Assembly (NCBI GenBank): GCA_018828585.1
Contig: JAHJVW010000120.1
Location: 1-39,489, forward strand
Origin: Bacteroidota bacterium
GTDB lineage: Bacteria; Bacteroidota; Bacteroidia; Sphingobacteriales; Sphingobacteriaceae
Length of the DNA: 39,489 nucleotides
Direction of reading: 5' to 3'
Part shown: piece by piece, positions 9,385-17,569 of the stretch
Position numbering within the stretch: the stretch's first letter is position 1
How the letters are laid out: every line of letters begins with the position of its first letter
Made by a program: the position numbers and the translations under genes
Notes under the pieces: generated by a model
Database searches by the model: none
The model's input: the letters and a program-made list of their open reading frames with translations, nothing else
What the model was told of the DNA's origin: nothing

Positions 9385-10077
9385 TTAATTCCAGTTTAGT
9401 ATGATGTTTGGATCAGGAATTTTACTTTTCCACAAGTCAAACTCCGAAAATTTAGCAACGCCAGGATAATCTCCATTTAAACCTTCCATATCGCACATCA
9501 ATTGAAAATGTAAATGTGGAGGCCAAAAACCGTTTTCTTCCGCTATACCAAAATCGCAAAATTGCTCTCCTTTATTTATCCGTTTTCCTGATGTTAATCC
9601 CCCTAGATTTTTCAAACTCAAATGTCCGTAAAGGCTGTAAAAAGTAACCCTCTCTAATTCATGCTCTAAAATAATGGTGGCTCCATAATCCCCAAAATTA
9701 TTATTGAAAGCAAAACTGTGGACTTTAGCATCCATAAAAGCATAAATGGGGGTTAATGCTATACCCCAAATATCAACTCCTAAATGTAAACGACGAGGTT
9801 CTCCTTCGGAAGAGCTAAAATGTTCGCTTCGGGCATAAACTGTACGATGTTCAAAATAACCTCCAATTCCAAATTTGGCTTTGGCCGATGATAATTGTTT
9901 ATCAATGTATTGAGAGAATAAAGTGGTGTCTCCAATAATTTCAGCCTTTAAGTCTGTATTTGCTGCAGTGAAGTCTAAAGGAATAATTTTATCTGAAGTA
10001 GCTGAAAAATCAACCACTGGATAAAAATCAGATTGATGTTTTTTTAGGAGGTCATTTATGTTTTGAGCAGAATTCAT
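9385..10077 (-). CDS. M23 family metallopeptidase (LytM-type)
   Basis: A 230-aa protein with the M23 zinc site: H98-xxx-D102 in LHLGVD and the HLH motif (H188, H190) in PPHLHFQ, with H152 in YGHLS. Active family members cut peptidoglycan cross-links. No signal peptide is visible at the chosen ATG, which is unusual for a wall enzyme; the protein may be cytoplasmic or exported otherwise. The start overlaps the stop of the hemolysin III gene by one base (TAATG), so translation is probably coupled. Confidence 0.87.
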   Translation of the reverse strand: MNSAQNINDLLKKHQSDFYPVVDFSATSDKIIPLDFTAANTDLKAEIIGDTTLFSQYIDKQLSSAKAKFGIGGYFEHRTVYARSEHFSSSEGEPRRLHLGVDIWGIALTPIYAFMDAKVHSFAFNNNFGDYGATIILEHELERVTFYSLYGHLSLKNLGGLTSGKRINKGEQFCDFGIAEENGFWPPHLHFQLMCDMEGLNGDYPGVAKFSEFDLWKSKIPDPNIILNWN

Positions 10078-10712
10078 TAAGTAATTATCAAATATTTAAG
10101 GTTATAAATATAATGCGAAGCGGCACCAAGAACCACAAATAAATGCCAAATTTCATGCGTATGAAGGTACTTGTAAGGTTTATCCTTTTTATAAAAAATG
10201 GTACCAATCAAATAAAATACACCTCCTAAAAGCAACCAATATATTGCTTCTAAAGGCAATTTTTGTAACATGATATTTAGTAATGGCAGAACAATACATC
10301 CCATAGAGATATAAAGTGTTAAAGAAATAGCCGTATTCTTTAGTCGATCAAAAATCTTAAGTAAACAACCAATAGTTGCTATTAACCAAACCAAAGAAAA
10401 GATCGTCCATTTCAGCCATCCTTCAAAAACGATGAGCATTGTTGGCGTATAAGAACCTGCAATCATTAAATAGATGCAGCAATGGTCACACTTTTGCCAA
10501 AAGCGAATATTTCTTTCTTGTTTTGGAAAGCCATGATAAACAGCACTGATACTAAACAGCAAAGTCATGGCAATTCCAAAAGTGATAGCTGATGCAGTTT
10601 GGATAGCTCCTTTTGCTTGGCTGACTAAGATTAAAGTAGCAGGAATAGCTAACAAAGCTGGAATACCATGTGTTAGAAAATTGATGGGTTCCCTAATGTA
10701 TTTTTTCATCAA
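10077..10712 (-). CDS. hemolysin III / PAQR family membrane protein
   Basis: A 211-aa protein with seven hydrophobic helices and the family's metal-binding marks: an early His in NFLTHGIPA, AVYHGFP after helix 2, HCCIYLMIAGSYTP, and HEIWHLFVVLGAASHY in the last helix. PAQR-type proteins are proposed metal-dependent membrane amidases; the hemolysin name is historical. It overlaps rbfA by 4 bases (ATGA) and the M23 gene by 1 base, making an rbfA-hlyIII-M23 operon. Confidence 0.92.
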   Translation of the reverse strand: MMKKYIREPINFLTHGIPALLAIPATLILVSQAKGAIQTASAITFGIAMTLLFSISAVYHGFPKQERNIRFWQKCDHCCIYLMIAGSYTPTMLIVFEGWLKWTIFSLVWLIATIGCLLKIFDRLKNTAISLTLYISMGCIVLPLLNIMLQKLPLEAIYWLLLGGVFYLIGTIFYKKDKPYKYLHTHEIWHLFVVLGAASHYIYNLKYLIIT

Positions 10713-11074
10713 GCTTCTGGATCTTCATCTTTATGAATACGCGTAAAAATTTGATCCATTCTATCAACATATTCACTGGTGTCATCAATAAAAAACTCTA
10801 ATTGCGGCACACCTCTTACTTGGTCTTTAATACGTTTTCCTAAATTATATCTGATTTCCGATGAGTGTGCTTTAATCGTATTTATCGCTAATAGATTATC
10901 TGGAGAATTAAAGAAACTTAAGTAAACACGTACAATTCCTAAATCAGGAGTAGTGCGCACCTTGGTCACGGTAATCATGGTATTCGGCAAAAGCGTATTT
11001 CCTTCTCTTTGAAATAACTCTCCTAAATCTTTCTGTATTACTCGAGCAAATTTTTGCTGTCTTTTTGATTCCAT
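10709..11074 (-). CDS. rbfA: ribosome-binding factor A
   Basis: A 121-aa protein of normal RbfA length. It begins with the conserved SKRQQKFARVIQKDLGELF helix, then the KH-like core with KVRTTPDLGIVRVYLSFF and the ending PQLEFFIDDT. RbfA binds 16S rRNA and promotes late 30S maturation and cold adaptation. It is the first gene of a three-gene cluster with overlapping stops and starts. Confidence 0.95.
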   Translation of the reverse strand: MESKRQQKFARVIQKDLGELFQREGNTLLPNTMITVTKVRTTPDLGIVRVYLSFFNSPDNLLAINTIKAHSSEIRYNLGKRIKDQVRGVPQLEFFIDDTSEYVDRMDQIFTRIHKDEDPEA

Positions 11075-11085
11075 GTTCGTTTTGA

Positions 11086-11121
11086 GTTTAAAGTTTAAAG
11101 TTGAGGGTTTAAAGTTTAAAG
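11086..11121. repeat. Short tandem repeat GTTTAAAGTTTAAAG
   Basis: Two exact 15-base copies at 11086-11100 and 11107-11121 lie between rbfA and hflX. A related T/C-rich stretch continues to 11154. It has no terminator shape and is probably a simple AT-rich repeat. Confidence 0.6.
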
Positions 11122-11154
11122 CTTTTTACTTTGAACTTTTCACTTTCAACTTAC

Positions 11155-12357
11155 TCAGTATAAAAAATTATTGAAAGGATAAATTTGTTGATTTACGGCT
11201 TTCACACGTTCGTAAATTCTATCTCTAAATTCATCAATATTTTCTTTTTCTGTGGCCGAAATAAAAATTGCCGGACTGTTGTATTTTGCCATCCAGCTTT
11301 TCTTAAAGTCATCCAAAGTCATTTTTGCAGTTTCTTCATTTTCTATTTCCCAATCTTGTTCGAATTTAACTTCATGATAATGATCAATCTTATTAAAAAC
11401 AGTAATCATCTCCTTATCAATCGCACCTAAATCTTTTAAAGTTTCGTTTACTGTGTGAATTTGGTCTTCAAAATTCGGATGAGAAATATCCACCACATGT
11501 ATTAAAATATCAGCTTCTCGTACCTCGTCTAAAGTAGATTTAAAACATTCTACTAAATGATGGGGTAACTTTCGTATGAAACCGACCGTATCAGAAAGTA
11601 GGAAAGGAGCGTTATCTAGAACCACTTTTCTCACCGTTGTGTCTAAAGTAGCAAATAGCTTATTCTCTGCAAAAACTTCAGATTTAGAAAGCATGTTCAT
11701 GATGGTAGATTTACCTACATTGGTATAACCTACTAAAGCCACACGTACTAATTCTTTACGATTCTTACGCTGTGTTTCGTTTTGTCTATCAATCAGTCTA
11801 AGTTTTTCTTTGAGGATAGAGATTTTCTCTTTAATCATCCTTCTATCACTTTCAATTTGCGTTTCACCTGGTCCCCGCATCCCTATACCTCCTTTTTGAC
11901 GCTCTAAGTGAGTCCACATCCGCGTTAAGCGAGGTAATAAATATTGTAGCTGCGCTAATTCGACTTGAGTTCTTGCTTGTGCTGATTGTGCTCTTCTGGC
12001 AAAAATATCCAAGATCAAATTACTTCGATCTAAAACTTTTACTTTCAATTCATTCTCGATGTTACGCAATTGCATCGGCGAAAGCTCATCATCAAAAACT
12101 ACCAAGTCAATTTCCTCGGCTTTTACATAAGCCTGAATTTCTTCCAATTTACCAGTCCCCACAAAAGTTGCCCGCTCTGGGCGCTGCATTTTCTGAGTAA
12201 ATGTTTTTTCAGTAATTCCACCAGCGGTGTCCACCAAAAAAGCCAACTCATCTAAATATTCTTTTTCTTGTTCTTCCGTTACTCCAGTAGTTATTAAACC
12301 CACTAAAACAGCCCGCTCTGGCTTCGCTTCTGTATCAAAAAACTTTTTTATCGGCAT
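11155..12357 (-). CDS. hflX: ribosome-associated GTPase HflX
   Basis: A 400-aa protein. The N-terminal HflX domain (about 1-190) contains GTGKLEEI, FDDELSPMQLRNIE, and the glycine-rich GIGMRGPGETQIE linker. The G domain follows with GYTNVGKST (G1), DTVGFIRKLP (G3) and NKID (G4). HflX splits stalled or stressed 70S ribosomes. It is a separate gene 80 bases upstream of rbfA on the same strand. Confidence 0.96.
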   Translation of the reverse strand: MPIKKFFDTEAKPERAVLVGLITTGVTEEQEKEYLDELAFLVDTAGGITEKTFTQKMQRPERATFVGTGKLEEIQAYVKAEEIDLVVFDDELSPMQLRNIENELKVKVLDRSNLILDIFARRAQSAQARTQVELAQLQYLLPRLTRMWTHLERQKGGIGMRGPGETQIESDRRMIKEKISILKEKLRLIDRQNETQRKNRKELVRVALVGYTNVGKSTIMNMLSKSEVFAENKLFATLDTTVRKVVLDNAPFLLSDTVGFIRKLPHHLVECFKSTLDEVREADILIHVVDISHPNFEDQIHTVNETLKDLGAIDKEMITVFNKIDHYHEVKFEQDWEIENEETAKMTLDDFKKSWMAKYNSPAIFISATEKENIDEFRDRIYERVKAVNQQIYPFNNFLY

Positions 12358-12653
12358 CTATTTTCTTTAGTTTACAAAGATACAATATTGTGCCATTTAG
12401 TTTAAATTACTGAATTAATTGACCTTAAAAATAGATTTGAAAAGGTGCTTTAGTGTTTCTTTAGTTCAGGCAATCTGGCTGTCCGCACTTGCTTTTTGCT
12501 CATTTTCAATTTGTAAGGAGCTCAAACAAATGCTACCATCCAGTTTTTTTACTCGCGTAAATCAAAATAATTATCAACCTTAAGTAAGTTTGTCAATTCT
12601 TTACCGACAGCTTTAGACTTAAAACACATTTTTAAAATATTAAAATTAGCATT
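12358..12653. other. Divergent intergenic region hflX / secreted protein
   Basis: About 300 bases without an ORF, tRNA or strong hairpin. It must hold the divergent promoters of hflX and the following gene. Nothing more specific can be supported. Confidence 0.4.
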
Positions 12654-13412
12654 ATGAAGCATTTCATTACTATTTGTTTGAGTTCATTCTTGAGTATCTC
12701 TGGATATTCACAAATTAAAATTCCTTTTGTCTCTCAAATTGAGAAAGCAAATCAATCTAGTAAGTTTCACGAAATGGAAGCGATTTCTTTCCATATTGAG
12801 TTAGTTTTTGGGGATAAAAAAGCTTTCGAAGGAGCAGTTATTTCTGCAACTAATTCGTCATTTATTAAAATTATCAAAGCAGACGGAACTACCTTGACAT
12901 TTGATGGGAATAAGGTTTGGTTAAGTCCATTGGATAAAAATTATAAAGGTGCAAGATTCGATATGTTTACTTGGCAATACTTTTTTATGGCACCATTTAA
13001 ATTTTCTGATAACGGAACAAAATGGGAAAATTTAGGAGAAAAAGCGTTTAATGATGAAATGCAATTGTCAGCAGCTAAACTGACTTTTGAAAACGGAACT
13101 GGCGATGCTTCTGGTGATTACTATTACGTTTATAAAAACGCCCAGAATTTAGTAGCAGCAATGGGATACATTGTAACTTTTGGAGGCAGAAGTGTGGAGC
13201 AAGCCGAAAAAGGAGCTCATGCAATTGAATATTCTGATTATCAAAAAGTCAACGGAGTGTCAATCGCAATGCAATGGGCTTTCCACAATTGGAACAAAGA
13301 GAAAGGTATTGGAGATAAAATTGGCGATGCAAAAATCACCAATGTGAAGTTTGTAACGATTTCAAAAGAGGATATGAAAGCTAATTCAGATGCTGTAGAA
13401 GTGAAAATGTAA
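12654..13412 (+). CDS. secreted DUF6503-like protein
   Basis: A 252-aa protein with a signal peptide (1-19, cut near GYSQ). The middle (WLSPLDKNYKGARFDMFTW, FFMAPFKFSDNGT, YYYVYKNAQNLVAAMGYIVTF, YSDYQKVNGVSI) matches my recollection of the DUF6503 family of periplasmic Bacteroidota proteins, which have a lipoprotein-carrier-like beta fold. The function is unknown. It ends at a bidirectional terminator facing the DUF1223 gene. Confidence 0.75.
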   Translation: MKHFITICLSSFLSISGYSQIKIPFVSQIEKANQSSKFHEMEAISFHIELVFGDKKAFEGAVISATNSSFIKIIKADGTTLTFDGNKVWLSPLDKNYKGARFDMFTWQYFFMAPFKFSDNGTKWENLGEKAFNDEMQLSAAKLTFENGTGDASGDYYYVYKNAQNLVAAMGYIVTFGGRSVEQAEKGAHAIEYSDYQKVNGVSIAMQWAFHNWNKEKGIGDKIGDAKITNVKFVTISKEDMKANSDAVEVKM

Positions 13413-13417
13413 AATTT

Positions 13418-13445
13418 AAAGTCCATGATTTTGATCATGGACTTT
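13418..13445. terminator. Bidirectional terminator
   Basis: Perfect inverted repeat AAAGTCCATGAT with its complement around a short loop, between two convergent genes and followed by a T-rich stretch on the plus side. Confidence 0.85.
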
Positions 13446-13453
13446 GTTTTTAG

Positions 13454-14215
13454 CTATAGTTTAGTCCTCGCAACCCCCAAGATAGCGCCTTGATTTTTCT
13501 CTTGAACAAAAGCAATAATTTCTAAATTTTCTTTCTTAAAATCGATGGGAAACTCTATTTTGATTTCCTTTTTAGTGCTTTCGATTATGAATCTTTGAAA
13601 AGCCCTAACCACATTGGCATGAGCTAAAACGCGTCCTCCGTTTTCGCCAGCCTTCACATTGGTGCTAATATCTTTTTCTATCAAATTCACTACTAAATCT
13701 TTATTTTGTGCATTTATTGGTAAATCAAAACTCAATTTTAAAGATTGCGAATTTACTTCTTCAACTTTAGAAGAAAATTGAAGTTCATTTGAACTCTTCA
13801 AGAATTTCGAGATACTATTTTTTAGTTCTCCAGCTGCAGATCCAACCATTTCATCTTTGCCATTCACAATAGCTTGTGGCGTATAAACAGATGAGTTTTT
13901 AAAATTATTTGCATAAGCAGATTGCCTTTCTGTGAATTGATGGTCACTAAATTTATCTTTCCAACCTAAACGATTCCAATAATCTACATGATAAGCCAAT
14001 ACATAAACCTCTTGATTCTTATATTCCTCTCTGATTTGTTTCAATAAATTATCTGCCGATGGACAACTAGAACAACCTTCGGATGTGTACAATTCTATTA
14101 CGGCAAAACCTTTATTTTCTGTTAAATTGCTTCTTGTTGATTCATCTGAAGAAAAGCTTAAACAGCCTAAAAGGACAACCATTAAAAGATTTCCTATTAC
14201 TAAAATACGTTTCAT
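13454..14215 (-). CDS. DUF1223 thioredoxin-fold protein, secreted
   Basis: A 253-aa protein with a signal or lipoprotein-like N-terminus (VVLLGCLSFS: a possible lipobox Cys at about 18). The DUF1223 signature ELYTSEGCSSCPSADNLL follows; CSSC resembles a redox CXXC but the family has no proven reaction. AYHVDYWNRLGWKDKF and YTPQAIVNG are also typical. Likely periplasmic or membrane-anchored. Confidence 0.87.
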   Translation of the reverse strand: MKRILVIGNLLMVVLLGCLSFSSDESTRSNLTENKGFAVIELYTSEGCSSCPSADNLLKQIREEYKNQEVYVLAYHVDYWNRLGWKDKFSDHQFTERQSAYANNFKNSSVYTPQAIVNGKDEMVGSAAGELKNSISKFLKSSNELQFSSKVEEVNSQSLKLSFDLPINAQNKDLVVNLIEKDISTNVKAGENGGRVLAHANVVRAFQRFIIESTKKEIKIEFPIDFKKENLEIIAFVQEKNQGAILGVARTKL

Positions 14216-14307
14216 TTTTTTGGTTTAATTACTAGTTAGTCGATCTGCTTTTTATTAGCTTACAGTGATATAATCTTTGGTGTAAAATATTTTAATAATT
14301 TTAGACT

Positions 14308-15075
14308 TTGAAATTTCAAGATTTGGAAAGAACAAAATACTACTTCGCATCCGATTTTCATTTAGGTGCGCCCACATACGATAGTAGCAGAGCTAGAGAA
14401 AAGCGACTGGTTGCTTGGTTAGACTTTATTAAAACAGATGCTGAGGCTGTATTTTTAATGGGGGATGTGTTTGATTTCTGGTTTGAGTACGCTACAGTAA
14501 TCCCAAAAGGATATATCCGTTTATTAGGTAAGCTGGCCGAATTGAGTGATGATGGCGTACAACTCTACTTTTTTAAAGGGAACCATGATATGTGGGTGTT
14601 CGATTATTTTGAAAAGGAGCTAAATGCAAAAATTATTAGCGATGAATTAATTATTGAGAAAGACGGAAAACGTTTATTTATGCATCATGGAGATGGTTTA
14701 GGAAAAGGAGACGCTAAGTATAAATTACTAAAGAACTTTTTTAGAAGTAGGTTTTGTCAGTGGTTATTTGCTCGTTTACATCCTAATTTTGGAATTGGTG
14801 TTGCCAATTATTGGAGTAGTAAAAGCCGTTTAGCAAACAGTAAGAAAGAAGGAATAAAACATATTGAAAAAGAAAAAAACTGGATTTCTAAATATTATGA
14901 AGAGTTAAAGACTAAACATGGGAAGTTTGATTTTATAATAATAGGTCATCGTCATTTTCCATCGAAAATTGGTTTAGCCGATGGCGCTACTTATTTCAAT
15001 TTAGGCGAATGGGTTAATTATTCTAGTTACGCCGTTTTAGATAAAGGAGAAGTGAGTTTACTTGAATTTAAATAG
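14308..15075 (+). CDS. lpxH: UDP-2,3-diacylglucosamine diphosphatase-like metallophosphoesterase (LpxH family)
   Basis: A 255-aa calcineurin-like phosphoesterase with all blocks: SDFHLG (D16, H18), GDVFDFW (D53), GNHDMW (N92, H93), MHHGDGLGKGD and GHRHFP. LpxH cleaves UDP-diacylglucosamine to lipid X in lipid A synthesis at the inner membrane. The only usable start is TTG at 14308: an in-frame TAG lies two codons upstream and there is no ATG before the first metal-binding motif. The next gene starts at the base after its stop, so the pair is probably translationally coupled. Confidence 0.88.
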   Translation: MKFQDLERTKYYFASDFHLGAPTYDSSRAREKRLVAWLDFIKTDAEAVFLMGDVFDFWFEYATVIPKGYIRLLGKLAELSDDGVQLYFFKGNHDMWVFDYFEKELNAKIISDELIIEKDGKRLFMHHGDGLGKGDAKYKLLKNFFRSRFCQWLFARLHPNFGIGVANYWSSKSRLANSKKEGIKHIEKEKNWISKYYEELKTKHGKFDFIIIGHRHFPSKIGLADGATYFNLGEWVNYSSYAVLDKGEVSLLEFK

Positions 15076-15909
15076 ATGAAAGTTAAGAATTGGTTAAATA
15101 AGTCAAATATTTTAAAAGTGATTTTTATCGCTTTTTTTGTTTTGGCTTTCGCCGATTTGAAGGCTCAGGAATACCAATTTATCGCCAAGATAGATACTGT
15201 AGCTAAAATAGCAACAGTAGATAATTTCGGAAATGTTTTTGTAATAACCCTTAAAAATGAGGTCTTAAAATTTAATCCTAAAGGAAAGTTTTTATGGAAC
15301 TATACCAATAATAATTTCGGAGAAATCACGCAGTTAGATGTTACTGACCCGCTTCGTGTGATTTTGTATTATGCGGCTTATCAGCAAATTGTGGTATTAA
15401 ATAATAACTTGAGTGAAATTAGTAAATTTTCTTTTTCCAGAAATCCGGATGTTCAAATTAGCTTAATTGCATCAGCAAATAACAATGGTTTTTGGGCGTA
15501 TGACCAAATTAACAGAGAGCTGATAAAGCTGACGAACTATTTTGCGGATGACATCAAAAGCGGAAATATCTACCAGCGTGATGGGTTAAATTTACAGGTT
15601 GATTTTATGCTGACTGATGACCAAAATGTTTATCTAAATGACACCTTAGAAGGTATTCGGATTTTTGACCAATATGGGAATTTTATAAAATCGGCTGTGA
15701 TTTACCCGAAAAAAGGCTTTGAGGTGGATGGTAATTTGATTTATTATTTTGATGAGGGGAAATTAATGAGTTATAATACGCTAAGCTTTGCATTAAAAGA
15801 AGTCTTATTGCCGAAAAAAGGAAATATTTCGAATGTTTTACTGCGATATCGGCGCCTGCTGATTTTAGGGGAAAAAGATTTAACTTTGTGGGCTGTTAAA
15901 AATAATTGA
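15076..15909 (+). CDS. secreted beta-propeller-like protein, unknown
   Basis: A 277-aa protein with a signal peptide (hydrophobic 13-28, cut near LKAQ). Repeating four-strand blocks such as DNFGNVFVITLKNEVLKFNP, GKFLWNYTNNN and EGIRIFDQYGNFIKS suggest a partial beta-propeller of NHL or PQQ-like form. The ATG directly follows the lpxH stop codon. The function is unknown; coupling to lpxH hints at an envelope role but is not proof. Confidence 0.7.
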   Translation: MKVKNWLNKSNILKVIFIAFFVLAFADLKAQEYQFIAKIDTVAKIATVDNFGNVFVITLKNEVLKFNPKGKFLWNYTNNNFGEITQLDVTDPLRVILYYAAYQQIVVLNNNLSEISKFSFSRNPDVQISLIASANNNGFWAYDQINRELIKLTNYFADDIKSGNIYQRDGLNLQVDFMLTDDQNVYLNDTLEGIRIFDQYGNFIKSAVIYPKKGFEVDGNLIYYFDEGKLMSYNTLSFALKEVLLPKKGNISNVLLRYRRLLILGEKDLTLWAVKNN

Positions 15910-15954
15910 GTTTTTAGCATAGACCTGGGCTAAATAAACCCGATGGAAATGGAT

Positions 15955-16046
15955 ACCCGCCCTGTGAATAAAGCCTCGAAGGCGTATGAATGGACAAGCG
16001 GGTCTGCATTTGCCAAGATTAGAGAACCTGCCAGCTTTTCGCTGGC
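15955..16046. other. Structured intergenic element before prfA
   Basis: G+C-rich compared with its surroundings. Arms ACCCGC (15955-15960) and GCGGGT (15998-16003) enclose a GCCT/AGGC hairpin (15973-15983). A second hairpin, GCCAGC/GCTGGC, sits at 16030-16046, 18 bases before the prfA ATG. It could be a dispersed intergenic repeat or a leader structure. Confidence 0.45.
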
Positions 16047-16064
16047 TCATTTTCAAGAGAAAAT

Positions 16065-17138
16065 ATGTTAGATAAGTTAGAAGCAATTAAGCTAAGAAGA
16101 GATGATGTAGAACTAGAGCTTTCGAATCCGGATGTTTTGGGCGATATGAAGCGTTATGCTCAATTGAATAAGGAGTATAAAGATTTGGGATTGATTGTGG
16201 ATCAATATCTGATTTATAAGAATGTGGTGAGCAATATTGAGACGAATAAAGATATTTTATCCAACGAGAAAGATCAAGAGTTGCGTGAAATGGCTAGAGA
16301 GGAGCAGGACATGTTGTTGGTTCAGCAGGAGGAGTTAGAAGCGAAAATTCGTTTGATGTTGGTGCCTAAAGAAGAAGGAGACGAAAAAGATGCAATTGTA
16401 GAGATTAGAGGAGGAACTGGTGGTGATGAAGCTGCAATTTTTGCTGGCGATTTATATCGTATGTATGTTAGGTATTGTGAAGGTAGGGGTTGGAGAACGG
16501 AGACTTTAGAAGTTACAGAAGGTACAAACGGCGGATATAAGGAGGTTATTTTCAAAGTGCTAGGTGAGGATGTATATGGTGTTTTGAAATATGAATCAGG
16601 AGTTCACCGGGTGCAACGCGTACCCGAGACTGAAACACAGGGGCGTGTTCATACTTCTGCAGCGACTGTAGCGATAATGCCTGAGGCTGAGGAAGTAGAT
16701 GTTTGGATTAATCCTGCTGATGTGGACTTACAAACGTCACGCTCTGGTGGTGCCGGTGGACAAAACGTAAATAAGGTGGAGACGAAGGTACAGTTAACGC
16801 ATCGTCCTTCTGGAATTGTGGTAGTTTGCCAAATTGAGCGCTCACAATTAGGAAATAGAGAACGGGCAATGGAAATGTTGCGTAGTCGTTTGTACGAAAG
16901 AGAATTAGCCAAACATAACGAAGCGATTGCGAGTAAACGTAAAACAATGGTTTCTACGGGAGACCGTTCTGCAAAAATAAGAACTTATAATTACCCTCAA
17001 GGTCGTGTGACTGAGCATCGTATAGGATTAACTTTATATAATTTGCCAGCGGTAATGAACGGCGATATACAGGAAATTTTGGAGGCATTACAATTTGCTG
17101 AAAATGCAGAAAAACTAAAAGAAGGCTCGATTGCATAA
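16065..17138 (+). CDS. prfA: peptide chain release factor 1
   Basis: A 357-aa protein of normal RF1 length. The GGQ motif that triggers peptidyl-tRNA hydrolysis is in [11 protein letters not shown]. The stop-codon-reading P-x-T motif is PET in [18 protein letters not shown], which marks RF1 (UAA/UAG) rather than RF2. The ATG at 16065 follows a hairpin. No partner such as prmC is adjacent. Confidence 0.96.
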   Translation: MLDKLEAIKLRRDDVELELSNPDVLGDMKRYAQLNKEYKDLGLIVDQYLIYKNVVSNIETNKDILSNEKDQELREMAREEQDMLLVQQEELEAKIRLMLVPKEEGDEKDAIVEIRGGTGGDEAAIFAGDLYRMYVRYCEGRGWRTETLEVTEGTNGGYKEVIFKVLGEDVYGVLKYESGVHRVQRVPETETQGRVHTSAATVAIMPEAEEVDVWINPADVDLQTSRSGGAGGQNVNKVETKVQLTHRPSGIVVVCQIERSQLGNRERAMEMLRSRLYERELAKHNEAIASKRKTMVSTGDRSAKIRTYNYPQGRVTEHRIGLTLYNLPAVMNGDIQEILEALQFAENAEKLKEGSIA

Positions 17139-17153
17139 TATTTTAAAATATAT

Positions 17154-17183
17154 TTTGGAGTTTAAAGCTTTTGTCTATATTTG
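17154..17183 (+). promoter_or_regulatory. Bacteroidota-type promoter of tRNA-Asp
   Basis: TTTG at 17154-17157 is followed 18 bases later by TATATTTG at 17176-17183, matching the primary-sigma consensus TTTG-N17-20-TAnnTTTG. It lies about 60 bases before the tRNA. Confidence 0.75.
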
Positions 17184-17244
17184 CACTCCCTAACGCAAGG
17201 AAAGGGAAAAAGATTGAAAATTTTAATAAAAGTTTCAAACCAAC

Positions 17245-17318
17245 GGAGTGGTAGTTCAGCTGGTTAGAATGCCTGCCTGTCACGCAGGAGGTCGCGGGTT
17301 CGAGTCCCGTCCATTCCG
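17245..17318 (+). tRNA. tRNA-Asp (anticodon GTC)
   Basis: Acceptor arms GGAGTGG/CCATTCC, anticodon loop CTGTCAC with GTC, T loop TTCGAGT, discriminator G. It is the last core gene before the integrase of the mobile element, but I found no repeat of its 3' end at the far side. Confidence 0.97.
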
Positions 17319-17342
17319 CTTTTTCAGTATCAAAAACAGTTA

Positions 17343-17376
17343 AAACCCCTCAGATGACATCATCTGAGGGGTTTTT
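17343..17376 (+). terminator. Strong terminator after tRNA-Asp
   Basis: Perfect 16-bp stem AAAACCCCTCAGATGA with its complement, 2-base loop, then a T run. It ends the tRNA-Asp transcript and insulates the mobile element from it. Confidence 0.93.
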
Positions 17377-17426
17377 GTTTTTACTGACATACCAAATTAT
17401 TCAAGTTTTTGCATATAAAATGTGAG

Positions 17427-17471
17427 TAATTCGGGAGTCATATCAGGTCTATAAAAAGAACTCCCGAATTA
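17427..17471. repeat. Inverted repeat between tRNA-Asp and integrase
   Basis: TAATTCGGGAGT (17427-17438) is repeated inverted as ACTCCCGAATTA (17460-17471), 21 bases apart and about 100 bases before the integrase ATG. It could be integrase or excisionase binding arms at the element end, or an operator for int. Not a terminator: no T run. Confidence 0.5.
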
Positions 17472-17569
17472 TCATGTAAGTTACTGAATAACAACATATT
17501 CAGCCATTAAACATCTTGATTTCTTGTGATTAATTAACAAAATTTGTTTACTTTAATTAATCAAAAGTT

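Noticed and set aside
11086-11121. Tandem GTTTAAAG copies as a CRISPR-like array
   Set aside because: Only two copies, no unique spacers, no cas genes.
17245-17318. tRNA-Asp 3' end as the attachment site of the element
   Set aside because: I looked for its 3' end (CGAGTCCCGTCCATTCCG) near 36.4-37.8 kb and found no copy, so I list the tRNA as neighbour only.
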